Below are positions 1 through 11,360 of a DNA stretch of 64,000 nucleotides, piece after piece. The stretch is from Eriocheir sinensis (Eukaryota; Arthropoda; Malacostraca; Decapoda; Varunidae), in contig NW_026111752.1 of assembly GCF_024679095.1 (NCBI RefSeq), positions 233,695 through 297,694 of the forward strand, read 5' to 3'. Below the pieces are notes generated by a model. It had not been told where the DNA came from. It did not search any database and saw only the letters and a list, made by a program, of their open reading frames with translations. The number at the start of each line of letters is the position of its first letter. The first letter of the stretch is position 1. Both the position numbers and the translations under genes were made by a program.

Positions 1-3000
1 TCCACAGAGAATTTCTCCAACATGTTATTTGTGATTTTCAAGTTCTTGCAGCATTTCGCTAGCATGATGAGAGTGGTGCGTATTCGCAAAATTGCTTGAA
101 GCATTTTCAGTTTCATCCTGTTGCGTACCTTCGTCTTGACGGCATTTGCGTGGGAAAAAATCCTCTCCACGTCTGCATTACTAGCTGGAGTTGTCAGACA
201 TGCCAAAGCGTAGCCAGCAAGCTCCTGATAAGGTTTTCTGTCTCCTTCCTTATATTTTTTTTTATTGCAGACCAAAACTGGACTGGGTCATCAGGTATTC
301 CACTCCCAAATATTTCCTCATTATTCCATGGATGGTACAAAATTCGACGATATTGTTCTTCACATGCTTCTAAGGAGCCTTCCATTAAATAAGAAAATGG
401 TAGGTCAGTAAAGGCTGGTCTATTAATGTGCGTTAGGATATTTACTGGAGACAGCTTGCACAAACTATCAAACAGGCTTCTATTCTTTGGCAAGCGCATC
501 TTGACTTAAGCAACTAGCTCAACAAGCAGATCTTGACAGCGCTTTTGTAGAGCTAAGAGACGCTCTGCCTCTTGCTCACCTGAGAGAGCTCTTTTGCACT
601 CCATAGAAAACTTTTCTCCAAAATCAGTCATATTCAGTGGTAGTAGTGAGCCATCTTCACTGTAGACTCGCCTATTCAAGGATTTTAAATGAATATCCAA
701 TTCGTGCAGAAGCTGGGAGGGACTGACATTAGTAGACTGGAAGGGTGCGCTAACTCTCTCGAATTCGGTAACAATAGGTGAACAAAATACAAAGTAAAGG
801 TACTTGCTGGCATCACTAAACATTTCCCATAAAGTGCGAGCTTTGTAGCGTACTTCCTGTGATCCCTGTACACTAGCACACTGAAAGTAAGCTCTAAGTT
901 CCAACCAATTCACCAAAATATTGAATGTCACTTTTCCCCTCACAAGCCATCGGGTTGCTGAGAGAGTTATGAATGGGAGTGATGTTCCTGGGGCGAGATT
1001 TATCATTCCATTTACCAGATCTCTGTCTGGTAAGTTTCGCGGTATCTCCGCCCACCCGGTAAATCTGCATTCATTCCTCCACACTCCTCGCGAAGCCACT
1101 CACGCCATTCACCTCAGCAGCCCCAGCTTCCCCACGCCCACGCTCATTGCTTGGCTGCACCAGTGAGGCATGATGATAATGGCCCCCTAGCCAATTTTGG
1201 TTGCGAGGGATGAGTATGGGCAAACATTAGAATAATACCCAATCTTGTGATAGCGAGGCACGCTATTGACATTAGCGACGGAAAACTAGGAAGGTAACAC
1301 AAAAAATGTTCAGAATATAGGCTACATAAGCGAGTATATTTTTGTTTCAAGGATAAATATACAAGTAACGTGTAATTGAGGGACTGAAACGCTAATTATT
1401 TGTTTTAACCCGGCAGCGTCGGTGGCCCCATTTTGGGGCTCCCGCAAGTCGGTCCGCTGAAACGGCTGACCCAGTTTTGTGTTCGGCTCAAAACGCCTAA
1501 TTCGAGCTAATTGTAAGCGGTAGCGGTATAGAGCAACCCACAATGCATGAACTGGGTCATTGTGGTGGGTGATTGATCCTGAGGTAGGCTTATTTGTCAT
1601 AGGAGGTGCTGTAAGGTCATGGCAGACTGAATTAGCTATCCATACAGTAATCACTTGTCAAACTCTCTAAAGTAGACAACAAGCGACTCTCGGCTAGATG
1701 CCACGTGTCACGAGACTGTTTATTTTGTAACAAACACCACCCAAAAAGAATGGAGTTTGAGTATAAGTAAATAATTTCAACGGCTCTATGGTTATGGTAG
1801 GAGTACTCTGATATACGTTCCATGCTCTTTTCTCAGTCTCAAAATGCAGTGTAATGTTGCCGTTTCTTGGCCACTTCTCGGCTTTCCCATAGCCGAAGCC
1901 CACGGGTTAAGGCAGTATTTACGCCTGTGCAATACACATGTCTTAATTTTGAAGTATGTTTATTAGTAAACAAACGACACGTGAAAGCCGAACTACAGCA
2001 TCAAAGGTCGCACGTGACTGGGTATCCATCCCAACCAATCGTTGCTAGGGTGCGAGTTACCGGAGCGTTACCATACCGTTGATGAATCCCGTGTTTGAAA
2101 GATGCCGCAGCTCTGGTAGCGCACCGGTAAATGTAAGAGATACCGGAGGCGTGGCTGGTAAGATTGATGAATCCAGCCACTGGTCTTTCATCTCCAGTGT
2201 TCATGGTGTCGAACAACATCTTGAAGTTCTCACGCCTCAGAATACTTTTTTTGAACCACTTGGGAACTTCTAACAACATAAAGCCTAGGTTTGATGGGAG
2301 TTTTTCAAACCCTTTCTGGATACACAAAGCTAAGCTGTGGCACGTGCACTGCATTTTGATACAGTGAGGTGCACAAATTTTAATCCTTGACCACAGAGAG
2401 TGGGTTTCTCCTGTCATATTACTGGCCCCGTCACTTGAAAATCCAATACACTTTTCAATGGCAATGCTATTTTTAATCAGGAGAGCCCTAGTAGCTTCAA
2501 ACAGTGCTTCACCAGTAGCCTCAGCCATAGGTACAAGCTCTAGGAAAGCCGTTACCACTTGGCAAATGTTATCATCATAAAATCTAACACATACACCCAA
2601 TTTTTTTCCCACTGGATACATCTGTCGCTTCGTCGACCAACAGGCAATAGTACTTCGCATCATTCACTCTCTTCCGCAGATCCTTCTCAAGGGAAGGAGA
2701 GATAACATTAATAATTAACATAGAACACTTTGTGCAATGTAATCTAAGGTTTTCTAGGTTACTTCCAGCACCATTTATCATGATTATTTCACTGAAATGG
2801 TTGATGCTTGCAACTGAACAATGACAGCTTACAACAGCAGCCAGCTCAAGTTCTGCTTTTTTAAGTTCCTCGCTATGTCATTGCTGCTTCCGTAGGCCGC
2901 TAGTCTGAAACACATTGGCCTTTGTTGAACTCACAGCAGATACGCGTTGCTGATGTTCGTTTGAATTACCATGGGCTTTAAGTGTGGCCTTCCTAGGTTG

Positions 3001-3069
3001 AAGATTCCTAACACACACTTTACAAAAAAGCTTGCTGTGAACCATCTTTAGCTCTTGTGACCCATGCAT
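1..3069 (-). pseudogene. hAT-family (BED finger / ZMYM-type) transposase, broken and cut by the window edge
   Basis: Reads right to left. An N-terminal BED-like zinc finger (C-x2-C, then H-x5-H) lies at 2878-3069. An in-frame TGA at 2878-2880 follows, and the same frame continues to about 2610. The frame then shifts in a T run near 2605, and the catalytic core runs on to about 2190 (motifs CLLVDEATD, GFSSDGASNM, C-x2-H-x-LAL). The next block (about 1010 down to 506) has the conserved TRW motif. The C-terminal hAT dimerisation block (LTTPASNADVERIFS) lies at about 120-240, one frame off because of an A run near 262, and continues to base 1. hAT transposases cut and paste DNA with an RNase H-like DDE core. 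At least one nonsense codon, two frameshifts and an insertion (about 1000-2170) show this copy is dead. ZMYM/FAM200-like domesticated genes share these domains, but the breaks argue for a transposon relic. Confidence 0.8.
1001..2172. mobile_element. Probable non-autonomous insertion inside the hAT pseudogene
   Basis: hAT coding similarity stops near 2190 and resumes near 1010, leaving about 1.17 kb with no hAT similarity or other recognisable coding. The two ends share diverged inverted motifs (TTACCAG and GGTATCTC on one side, complements on the other). I could not fix the boundaries or a target duplication. An intron is the alternative. Confidence 0.35.
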
Positions 3070-3658
3070 ATTCTTTCTCCCACTCAGTATGATATGATCT
3101 TCCAGAATCGTAGCTTCCTTTCCACTTGGACATTTTGATACATAAACATAAAAAAAAAATCCTTCGCCAATATTACTTGTTACACGCTGTCCAGTGTGAT
3201 AATGACTACGTATCTAGTACACATCTACACGCCCCGCGGAACTATGCTGAACTGAACCATAGCATCGGGCCGCATTCTGGCGGCCGGGCCCGGGCGGCGG
3301 CACCCTGTCATATACCTGAACATTACGCGTACATGTCTATGACAGGGTGGCAGAGACACCCCATCCTGTCTGATTCATGTCCCATCCTGCATAAATGTCA
3401 GGGCTGGAAACCGTTTGTAGAAATTAAATGTCACACTAATGTACCTTCTTATTACCAGATTTAGACATGCTCATTACCAGAATGCCAAATGACTTATACT
3501 CATTACCAAACATACAGGAACAGATTGCAACAAATATTTGCCCGACAGTCCATTCGTTGTTTCTTTTCATCTGTGCAATAAAAAAAAGAATGTTAAGGTG
3601 TTAGTGAAAAAAAAAGCTTAGGAAACACTTTTATTACGCTCTGTCTGTCTGTCTGTCT
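3070..3658. other. Non-coding stretch with one perfect hairpin
   Basis: No gene recognised. A 12-bp perfect inverted repeat lies at 3301-3312 and 3338-3349 (CACCCTGTCATA and its complement, 25-nt loop), next to a GC-rich block at about 3270-3300. A short (TCTG)n tract at 3641-3658 leads into the hAT target site. Confidence 0.5.
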
Positions 3659-4313
3659 CTCTAGACCAGGGTTTCTTAACCGGGGGTATCCATACCCCTC
3701 GGGGGTATGGGAACCAAATGCTGGGGGTATGGGACTCAATCTTTGAATATTAATATATATTTGATTTACTAATAATGGTTAGAATAATACATTATAACTC
3801 GCACTGCTATTCAGTATTTATAATTTGTGTTATTTTGCGACTAAAATTAATTAGCACTCAGTTATAATGCATTTCTTTCTCTAGTATAGATATTATAATA
3901 TTTGGAAATCAATTAAGTGTGGTTCTAAATATGGGGACAGGGCCGTAATTTCTTTGGGGGCTAGAGGGGGGGCTATAACCCCACAATAATTTCTGTATCG
4001 GCCTCAAAATCCCCCTAAAACTGCTTATTTTTCAAAACTTTTCCACCACCTGCGCATGCTCGCTTCGTTCGCCGCCCCCCCCACCTCATGAACCTATGAT
4101 GCCCTCTCGACCCCCCAAAAAAATCTGCCAAAATTACGGGCCTGGGGGAAAACATCAAACCACCTAAAATATTTGGCAACCCTGTCACGAGCATCTTGCA
4201 ACTCTTCACTGTTTTTAATATTATGAATGATAGTTGAGCTGTAGGCGCAGTCAGAGTTAGGTGATGATGATTTCAGCAGTCAGGCGAAGGGGTATGTGAC
4301 CATACTGAGCAAT

Positions 4314-4947
4314 TAGTCTGGGAGCTAGCATACATTTAATTCACATCTCGAGTACAAAAGGTTTGAGGTATGGAGTTGTTAGGATGATGGCTGGGGACCA
4401 AAAAAATGCAACTCTTAAGTGACACTTTTGGGGACACCACCAGGGGGAGCTGTTAACAAAACCCCCAGATATTGGTTTCAAACACATCTTTGAGTACATT
4501 CATCAAACCTGTGCTAAATGACTCTCTGATAGAGTAGGAACCACATGAAATAACTCTTAAGCGGCCGCCATGGGGATAAGTCCATTTCTGAGTGACCAGT
4601 AGGGGGCGCCCCTGCAACATTTAAATCACATCTGGAGTACATCCACAAAACCTATTGGAAAATGTTCCTTGGGTCTTACTGCATCTATAACAACTCATCT
4701 GAGTTGTCACCTTTGGGGATTAACCCTTTTCTGAGGGGGTCGAATGTGATCATGAAATGACCACGCCCACATATTGATATAAAGCACATATTACGTACAT
4801 GCTCAAAACAGGTGCTGAACTGTTCTCTAGTGTGTTCTTCATCATTATGTTGACGTCTGAGTTGTCACCTATGGGGATTAACCCATTTCTGAGGGGGTCA
4901 AAGGTGATCATGGAATGACCACGCCCACATATTGATATAAAGCACAT
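4314..4947. repeat. Left terminal inverted repeat of the Academ-like element
   Basis: Closely mirrors 10677-11310. It contains two tandem copies of a ~158-bp subterminal module, seen by GAGTTGTCAC at 4701 and 4859, each followed by a GGGGATTAACCC motif and a GACCACGCCCACAT motif. Such subterminal arrays are plausible transposase-binding sites (inference). A GCGGCCGC palindrome lies at 4561-4568. Confidence 0.9.
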
Positions 4948-5659
4948 GTGAGTGAATGACCCTGTGTTTATTATTTATTATTTATATTATCATGTCTTGT
5001 GTTTTCATATCATCTTTTGTTCGTTGTGACAATATATTAATTTTCTATTCTTATTAACTCCAAGTACCATCTTTAACTATTGAACCTTTGATTAAACTAA
5101 CTAGGCCAGGGTGATTGACATAGGAGCGTTCAAAACTGTATTCGGGATTTCGAAGCTTTTGTTCGAAACTGTATTTGGAATTTCGAAGGTTTTGTGGGCT
5201 GCCGGTTGGGCGGGTCTCGTCAGTTAGCAGAGACCTGCCTCACCGACGACACACCTACTCTGTGAGTAACCTATATGACTGTGTTAGTGAATCATAAGTG
5301 TTATTGTGTCTTCTCACTGTTATTTTAGTGAAACATAGGTGTTATTGTGCCTTGTTACTTTATTTTGTTTGCATGTAATTACGATACGTACAACCCTACA
5401 GCTTTTTATATTGAGTGGGGCTTGCTGTGACGTGGAGATAGAGATTATTGTGGTGTGAGGGCAGCAGTGTGAGTGTTCTTAACCAAAATGCAGCAATCAA
5501 CTTTAAACATAGAGGGTGTCCTACGGTTAAACTTCACATAACTTTAGATAATACGTAGGTTGCTCGTGGTCATGGTGATCTCTTGGGCCAAAATTTACCA
5601 ACCCATTATCATAGACATAAAACAAGCTCCACCCGTTTAATTTTTGCAATAAACAACTT

Positions 5660-8600
5660 GTGGCAGAAATCTTTAACATCATGTTTCTTTCAGGTGATAT
5701 TCCTGCACCCATGATGGAGCCCCCTACAAGCAGCAATATGGTTACATCAAACAGAGCATGTATACTGCATGTGGATGAGGGGAAGCCACCTGAGAAGAAG
5801 GCCTGCCAAGATGTCAATGTGTTCAATGAGAAAAGTTGGGCATCCATGCTTAAAGCGGCACAGACGAGGCAGTCGAAACCCAATTTCAAGGATTCAAAAT
5901 ATTTTGCTATTGTTGTGAAGTTGCCAAAACTGCCTGGTGAAACTGACGGATTTCACCTGAAGTGTTACCAAAAATTCACTGCAGTGAAAGTGACCCCTGA
6001 TGTCAGTGAGACTCCAACTGTGAAACTGCGATCCGTTGGCAATCGTGACAAGAATCCATCTTCCTTTGGTATATTCCCTGCAGTTTGTCTATTTTGTGGA
6101 CTTAAACGAAAAAAGAAGAAGGGTGTAGTTGAAGTTGTAGGAGCTTGTGAAGCTTTTGATGCAGCAGAAAGCATTCAAGAGGCTGCTAGGAAACTTGGTG
6201 ATGAAGAACTTTTGGGTAAGATTATTTGGGTGGAAATAATTGCGAAGGCAGCAAAGTATCACCATTCCTGCAAGAGTGCTTATGTACTGAAAGCAAAAAG
6301 AATATCTACAAATACATGTAGTAAGGACAGTTCTGCAACAGGTGGAGTGAAAGAAACTGGGACTGCCATAAAGAATTTGCGTGCCTATGTAGAAAATTCA
6401 ATTATTGTTGACAAACGTGCAGAGCTACTGACTTCGGTTTATGAACGATATTTGGACTTTTGTTCATTAGAGGATGAAAACCCAATGCAACGTTTCAGTC
6501 TGATGCGTCATTTGACCAATGTGTTTGGGGTAAGAATCAAGGTCCATGTTCCTGAAGGTAAGAAATTGGGCAATATTATTTACAATGCCGAAATAGCTGA
6601 AGATGCAGTCCGTTTAGCCTATGATTATTCAGACTCAGATGAACGTGTTATCACTAAAGCTGCACTGCTGCTGCGAAACCAGTTGCTAAAGGCACCAAAG
6701 AAGGAACTCCCAATGAACCCAACCCTCAGTGATCTAAGGACAGGAAATGTATCCCCTCCAGAACTTGTGACAAATTTCATCAGGATACTGTACAGTGGAA
6801 GCACTAACCTTTGTGGGAAGAGGATTGAACGTCGGGTCCAGTCAACAAGCCAAGATATGCTTTTTGTTGTGAACAGAGGGAAAGCAATGCCTGCCAAACA
6901 TGTAACTCTTGGAATGGCAATTAAGTCAGTCACTGGGAGTAAGAAGTTGGTGACAGTTTTGAATAGATTTGGTTACTGCCTAAACTACTCTGCTTTAGAA
7001 GAACTGGAGACTGCCACAGCTGAAGCCATACTAGCAAGGGATGTAGCTTGTCCAGAAGAGACTGTTGTTGGTGAACCCATGGGATTAGCATTTGATAACT
7101 TTGACGAAATGACACACACATTATCTGGAGCAAATACACTTCATGACACCATGGGTATCCTCTACCAGAATGTTTCAGGGTCGGAAGCACAGAAAGTCTC
7201 TCCGCCTGGCAGAGATGTGATGTCACATAAGACGAAAGAAATTGACACAGTTCAAATGCCATCAATTCAAGCAATAAAAAAAACATCAAAGAGAAGGACC
7301 CTGAATGTTCCAGAATCCCCTTTGACACCATTCAGAGGAATCCCAAAGGTCACAGTGTTTGATTACAAACACAGAAATGTCTTCAACTTGACTGATGTTG
7401 GTGAAAAAGCAAGAAAACTGGACACCATTTGGCTGATGAATCATGCACTTCAGGGTGACAATATCCCAATGTGGGTTGGCTTCAATGCAAATATTTGTAC
7501 AGACAATTTGCCAAAACAAGAAGTTCGCTACATGACCAACCTCAAAGAACCAATCACAAGCTTGTCAGTGGTTCGAAACACACTCATCGCTACCCAGAAA
7601 TGTGCACAAGAATGCAATCAGACGTATGGAGTAGTCACGTATGATTTGAATGCAGCAAAACCTGCTATGCAAATCCAAGTTATGGAAGCACCAAGATTCA
7701 ATAACATCTTCATCATGCTTGGCGCTTTCCATATAGAAATGGCATTCTTCAAAGCGGTTGGCAAGTTGATAGCAGAATCTGGAGGACCCTCCATGCTGAC
7801 AGAAACAGAAGTCCTTGCCCCTGGGTCACTCAAGGGTTTTATATCCGGGAAGCATTTTAACAGATGCAAGAGGCTACACCCTCTCCTTGCCCTTGCATTT
7901 GAGAAGTTGCATTTCCTTGCCTTTCTTGAGAAGAATGAACAAAACAATGAAATGCAGGACTTTCTGAGTACTATGGAAGTACAAAATCCAGAGGACCTCT
8001 CACTCATCTTATCAAATGAATTGTTTCAGCGCTGTGACACTGCATACTCTGAATACTCGGACCTCACACGCTCAGGAGCCCATGGTGCAACAGCAGCGCT
8101 TTGGTATATGTACATTGATTACATCAGATTGTATCATCAGTTTGAGAGAAGCATCCGCACCAACGACATTGACCTGTTCATCTGCACCCTGACACCAATG
8201 ATTGATTTGTTCTTTGCAACTAATCATATAAACTATGCTCGTTGGTTGACAAAGTTCCAGCTTGATCTGTTGAACATAGAGGAAACACATCCTGGACTGA
8301 GAGAGATCCTTGATCAAGGAGCCTTCACTGTACGCAGGACAAATAACCCATTCAGCCGAAATCCTGTGGATTTAACTCTAGAGCAGACGATAAATGCTGA
8401 TGCTGCCTCTCGACTAACTGGAATCACCTCATGCACCAACAGCTACAGTGCTAGACTCAGATGGATGGTGACCAAGTCAACTCGTGCATCATTTGTGAGG
8501 CTACTTGAGGAGATGGTAGGTTTGAACAACAGTGATGAGGCCACAGCAGAACTCATGCCAAAACGAATAGCACGTGATAACAGGGACCTGATAAAAATCA

Positions 8601-9964
8601 CACAACAGATTAAAGACACCCAGAACCCCTTTCTCCAACCAACAACAGACAACACAGAACTCCTAGTCAACATCAGCACTGGTAAGGCAGTAAGTCAGGA
8701 AATCAAGGAAGTCTTACTCAATGTACCAGAGACAGGGAAAACACGACATAAGGAGTTCATTGAAACATGTGCGAGTGATCCGGACAAATTTGAAAGTAGG
8801 ATATCGAAGTCCACGTTTTTGTCATTCAAAGATGGAGGAGCAAAGAACCGGAAAACTCCTGATCAGAGGATAGCCAGACTGGTGTGCACACGTGATCTCT
8901 TGGGTCGCCTGGTGGTTCTAGCTGTGAAGAGAGAACTTGACTTGCCACATGTCTTCCAGTACCCACTGACACCAGTGCCTCTTTCAATGGGAAATCCTGA
9001 TGAAACTCTGGTTAAGACAGACAAGAGCAAACTGTTAAATCTCCTGGAGGGCAAACTATCAACTGGGAAACAAGAAAGACCAGAGGTGATTGATGGTTTC
9101 ATAATTGACGGACAGTTTCTCCTACGTGTACTTCCACCCAACCTTCCCCCAACGTATGGAGGTTTGGCAAGAAGCATTCTGATTCATTCCTTGTCCTCCT
9201 CAGCCAGGCAGGTGCATCTAGTATTTGATGACTACCCAAAACCATCGTTGAAGGATGCCGAGAGGGACAGGCGTGGCATTGTCGAGAAGGAATACCGTAT
9301 AACTGGGCCTGAGCAGAGGAGAGTACCAAAAGACCTTAGTGATGCACTGAAATCCAGATCTTTCAAGAGACAACTACCTCTGTTCCTGGCAGATGAGTGG
9401 CAAGATCCTTCATATGGACAAATACTTGGAACTCGGCACTTATACATGGATGTCCCTGGTAAATGTTACCATTTCTGGGTATCGGAAGGTGTCATGATGC
9501 GGGAGGTCGAAGAATCACTGACATCAAATCACCAAGAGGCGGACACCAAGATGATAATTCACGCAAAAGCAGCTGATCTTGATTGTGGAAATACTGTCAT
9601 TCGAGCATCTGACACAGACATTGCTGTTATTCTGATATACCATTCAACACAGTTGCAAGCTACTTTGTGGATGGATGTTGGCACAGTTTCAAAGAACAAT
9701 AGGCGTTACATCAACATCACTAGAATCGCAAACCAACTAGGACCCCAGCTGTGTTCATCTCTTCCTGGTTTTCATGCCTTCACAGGCTGTGATTACACCT
9801 CTACTTTCTTTCGGAAGGGCAAAGTACGTCCATTTCAACTGATGTCCAAAATGCCAGATGCAAAATGCTTTTGCACAGAAAGGGATGAGACAACTGAAAC
9901 CAGCAGGGCAACCTTGCAACACTTCACAGCCAGTATCTATGGTGGAAAGCTGGTACAGCATTGA
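5660..9964 (+). CDS. Academ-like transposase with XPG/FEN1-type nuclease domain
   Basis: Open for 1,434 codons. The N-terminal ~210 residues carry paired Cys/His motifs (CLFC at 143-146, HHSC at 201-204), probably a zinc site. The middle is helical and unrecognised. The C-terminal ~290 residues have the XPG/FEN1 plan: D1150 (FIIDGQF), D1190 (LVFDDY), E1293-x-D1295 (HQEADTK), D1318-x-D1320 (ASDTDI) and D1378 (GCDYTS). These line up with the seven metal-binding acids of FEN1. FEN1/XPG enzymes cut DNA flaps and branched DNA with two metal ions; here the likely job is transposon excision or processing (inference). No Walker A helicase motif is seen. The start may really be Met at 5711 or 5714, just after an intron acceptor (TTTCAG). 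The family's C-terminal similarity continues past the stop in another frame, so the end is probably frameshifted near 9960. An AATAAA overlaps the stop. Confidence 0.8.
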   Translation: MAEIFNIMFLSGDIPAPMMEPPTSSNMVTSNRACILHVDEGKPPEKKACQDVNVFNEKSWASMLKAAQTRQSKPNFKDSKYFAIVVKLPKLPGETDGFHLKCYQKFTAVKVTPDVSETPTVKLRSVGNRDKNPSSFGIFPAVCLFCGLKRKKKKGVVEVVGACEAFDAAESIQEAARKLGDEELLGKIIWVEIIAKAAKYHHSCKSAYVLKAKRISTNTCSKDSSATGGVKETGTAIKNLRAYVENSIIVDKRAELLTSVYERYLDFCSLEDENPMQRFSLMRHLTNVFGVRIKVHVPEGKKLGNIIYNAEIAEDAVRLAYDYSDSDERVITKAALLLRNQLLKAPKKELPMNPTLSDLRTGNVSPPELVTNFIRILYSGSTNLCGKRIERRVQSTSQDMLFVVNRGKAMPAKHVTLGMAIKSVTGSKKLVTVLNRFGYCLNYSALEELETATAEAILARDVACPEETVVGEPMGLAFDNFDEMTHTLSGANTLHDTMGILYQNVSGSEAQKVSPPGRDVMSHKTKEIDTVQMPSIQAIKKTSKRRTLNVPESPLTPFRGIPKVTVFDYKHRNVFNLTDVGEKARKLDTIWLMNHALQGDNIPMWVGFNANICTDNLPKQEVRYMTNLKEPITSLSVVRNTLIATQKCAQECNQTYGVVTYDLNAAKPAMQIQVMEAPRFNNIFIMLGAFHIEMAFFKAVGKLIAESGGPSMLTETEVLAPGSLKGFISGKHFNRCKRLHPLLALAFEKLHFLAFLEKNEQNNEMQDFLSTMEVQNPEDLSLILSNELFQRCDTAYSEYSDLTRSGAHGATAALWYMYIDYIRLYHQFERSIRTNDIDLFICTLTPMIDLFFATNHINYARWLTKFQLDLLNIEETHPGLREILDQGAFTVRRTNNPFSRNPVDLTLEQTINADAASRLTGITSCTNSYSARLRWMVTKSTRASFVRLLEEMVGLNNSDEATAELMPKRIARDNRDLIKITQQIKDTQNPFLQPTTDNTELLVNISTGKAVSQEIKEVLLNVPETGKTRHKEFIETCASDPDKFESRISKSTFLSFKDGGAKNRKTPDQRIARLVCTRDLLGRLVVLAVKRELDLPHVFQYPLTPVPLSMGNPDETLVKTDKSKLLNLLEGKLSTGKQERPEVIDGFIIDGQFLLRVLPPNLPPTYGGLARSILIHSLSSSARQVHLVFDDYPKPSLKDAERDRRGIVEKEYRITGPEQRRVPKDLSDALKSRSFKRQLPLFLADEWQDPSYGQILGTRHLYMDVPGKCYHFWVSEGVMMREVEESLTSNHQEADTKMIIHAKAADLDCGNTVIRASDTDIAVILIYHSTQLQATLWMDVGTVSKNNRRYINITRIANQLGPQLCSSLPGFHAFTGCDYTSTFFRKGKVRPFQLMSKMPDAKCFCTERDETTETSRATLQHFTASIYGGKLVQH

Positions 9965-10130
9965 ATAAACACAGATACCAGAAATTTGAGAATAGCTATG
10001 GACCTAAAATGAAGAAACAACCCTCTTGCCAAAATCATCAGATGAAGAAGGCGCCGAAAGCTCTGATGACGATGAAAGAAGTTAGTCCAAGGTCATTTAT
10101 TTATCATTATGTTCCCACAGATGTCACATA
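9965..10130 (+). pseudogene. Out-of-frame C-terminal tail of the Academ-like protein
   Basis: One base off the main ORF, the sequence reads LNKHRYQKFENSYGPKMKKQ. That resembles the usual continuation (RY..F...Y.P) of this family after the FxxxxYG motif that ends the main ORF. A second shift near 10020 opens an acidic stretch (SSDEEGAESSDDDE) ending in TAG. So the natural protein is probably about 50 residues longer. This is inference from motif continuity. Confidence 0.5.
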
Positions 10131-10676
10131 ATAATTGTAAACACTGACATGAAAAGTGTTATTTTGAATATGGTTGGATAATTAGCGGGATTAGTTGGCA
10201 ACAGATGTGATTTTGTTTTTATGAAGTTGTAGGCATGATCAAGAAATTATTCTTGGCATAATGGACTATGCTACTTGGCTTTGATTTAGAACGAAATATA
10301 GAAGAGGCACAATTGATGGCAGGAGTTTTCTGGGTGAAGGTCTTTTGCAGAATTATTTACTCATGAATTTCATTTGCTTTGTACATAGTTTGTAATGTTG
10401 ATTCCTTTGCTTCAGCAATGGCGAATTTTGTAACACAATAAAGTTGTTTCCTAAAGTAGTTCCCTGTATACCTCAATATCAAGCCCGGTACAGAGTTGAA
10501 TTTACATACTATGCATGCGCTTGGTTGAGATGATAATTTTCCAGTGGGACATTTTCTTTGAATTGATAATGTCAGAAAATTATTAACCCCCATAGGTGAC
10601 AACTCAGAAGTGTACATAATTTGGTAAAGAACATACTAGAGAACACTTGAGCACCTGTTTTGAGCATATACGTGAT

Positions 10677-11310
10677 ATGTGCTTTATATCAAGATGTGGG
10701 CGTGGTCATTCCATGATCACCTTTGACCCCCTCAGAAATGGGTTAATCCCCATAGGTGACAACTCAGACGTCAACATAATGATGAAGAACACACTAGAGA
10801 ACAGTTCAGCACCTGTTTTGAGCATGTACGTAATATGTGCTTTATATCAATATGTGGGCGTGGTCATTTCATGATCACATTCGACCCCCTCAGAAAAGGG
10901 TTAATCCCCAAAGGTGACAACTCAGATGAGTTGTTATAGATGCAGTAAGACCCAAGGAACATTTTCCAATAGGTTTTGTGGATGTACTCCAGATGTGATT
11001 TAAATGTTGCAGGGGCGCCCCCTACTGGTCACTCAGAAATGGACTTATCCCCATGGCGGCCGCTTAAGAGTTATTTCATGTGGTTCCTACTCTATCAGAG
11101 AGTCATTTAGCACAGGTTTGATGAATGTACTCAAAGATGTGTTTGAAACCAATATCTGGGGGTTTTGTTAACAGCTCCCCCTGGTGGTGTCCCCAAAAGT
11201 GTCACTTAAGAGTTGCATTTTTTTGGTCCCCAGCCATCATCCTAACAACTCCATACCTCAAACCTTTTGTACTCGAGATGTGAATTAAATGTATGCTAGC
11301 TCCCAGACTA
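10677..11310. repeat. Right terminal inverted repeat of the Academ-like element
   Basis: Complement of 4314-4947 with few visible differences. The ~158-bp module repeats at 10914 and 10756 (GTGACAACTC). A third, partial copy starts at 10596, inside the formal TIR edge, so this end has one more module than the left. Confidence 0.9.
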
Positions 11311-11360
11311 AATCCAGTGGGGGTCTGGGATCATAGAAAGGTTAAGAACCCCTGCTCTAG

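Larger units (their letters stand above)
4314..11310 (+). mobile_element. Complete Academ-like DNA transposon
   Basis: Inverted ends begin TAGTCTGGGAGCTAGC at 4314 and finish with the complement at 11310. A 3-bp duplication AAT flanks it (4311-4313 and 11311-11313), consistent with the short TSDs of Academ elements as I recall them. It is 6,997 bp long, with ~634-bp terminal inverted repeats and one long plus-strand ORF for an XPG/FEN1-like nuclease. The interior before the ORF (about 4950-5650) holds a possible 5' leader with a ~33-bp imperfect duplication around 5130-5195, a possible splice donor GTGAGTAACC at about 5262 and an acceptor TTTCAG just before 5695. The interior after the ORF (about 10130-10590) shows nothing recognisable. 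The superfamily assignment rests on the nuclease motifs and TSD length, recalled from the literature. Confidence 0.75.
3667..11354. mobile_element. Non-autonomous hAT element (host of the nested Academ-like transposon)
   Basis: The left end starts CAGGGTTTCTTAACC at 3667 and the right end finishes with GGTTAAGAACCCCTG at 11354. These are hAT-type inverted termini. The 8-bp target duplication CTCTAGAC is exact at 3659-3666 and 11355-11362 and fits the nTCTAGAn preference of Charlie/buster-type hAT elements. Removing the nested element (4314-11310) and one copy of its AAT duplication leaves a hAT element of about 0.69 kb with no ORF. Beside the left end is a short palindromic GGGGGTAT/ATACCCC motif. 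Confidence 0.85.

Noticed and set aside
1405..1912. piggyBac-like element bounded by TTAACCCG motifs
   Set aside because: The two ends agree over only about eight bases and the interior is uninformative; too weak to list.
3126..3464. 112-codon open frame
   Set aside because: Overlaps a GC-rich hairpin region, no recognisable domain and no flanking gene structure.
5660..9964. Helicase domain, as in AcademH-type elements
   Set aside because: No Walker A (GxGKT/S) or DEAD/DEAH-like motif is visible.
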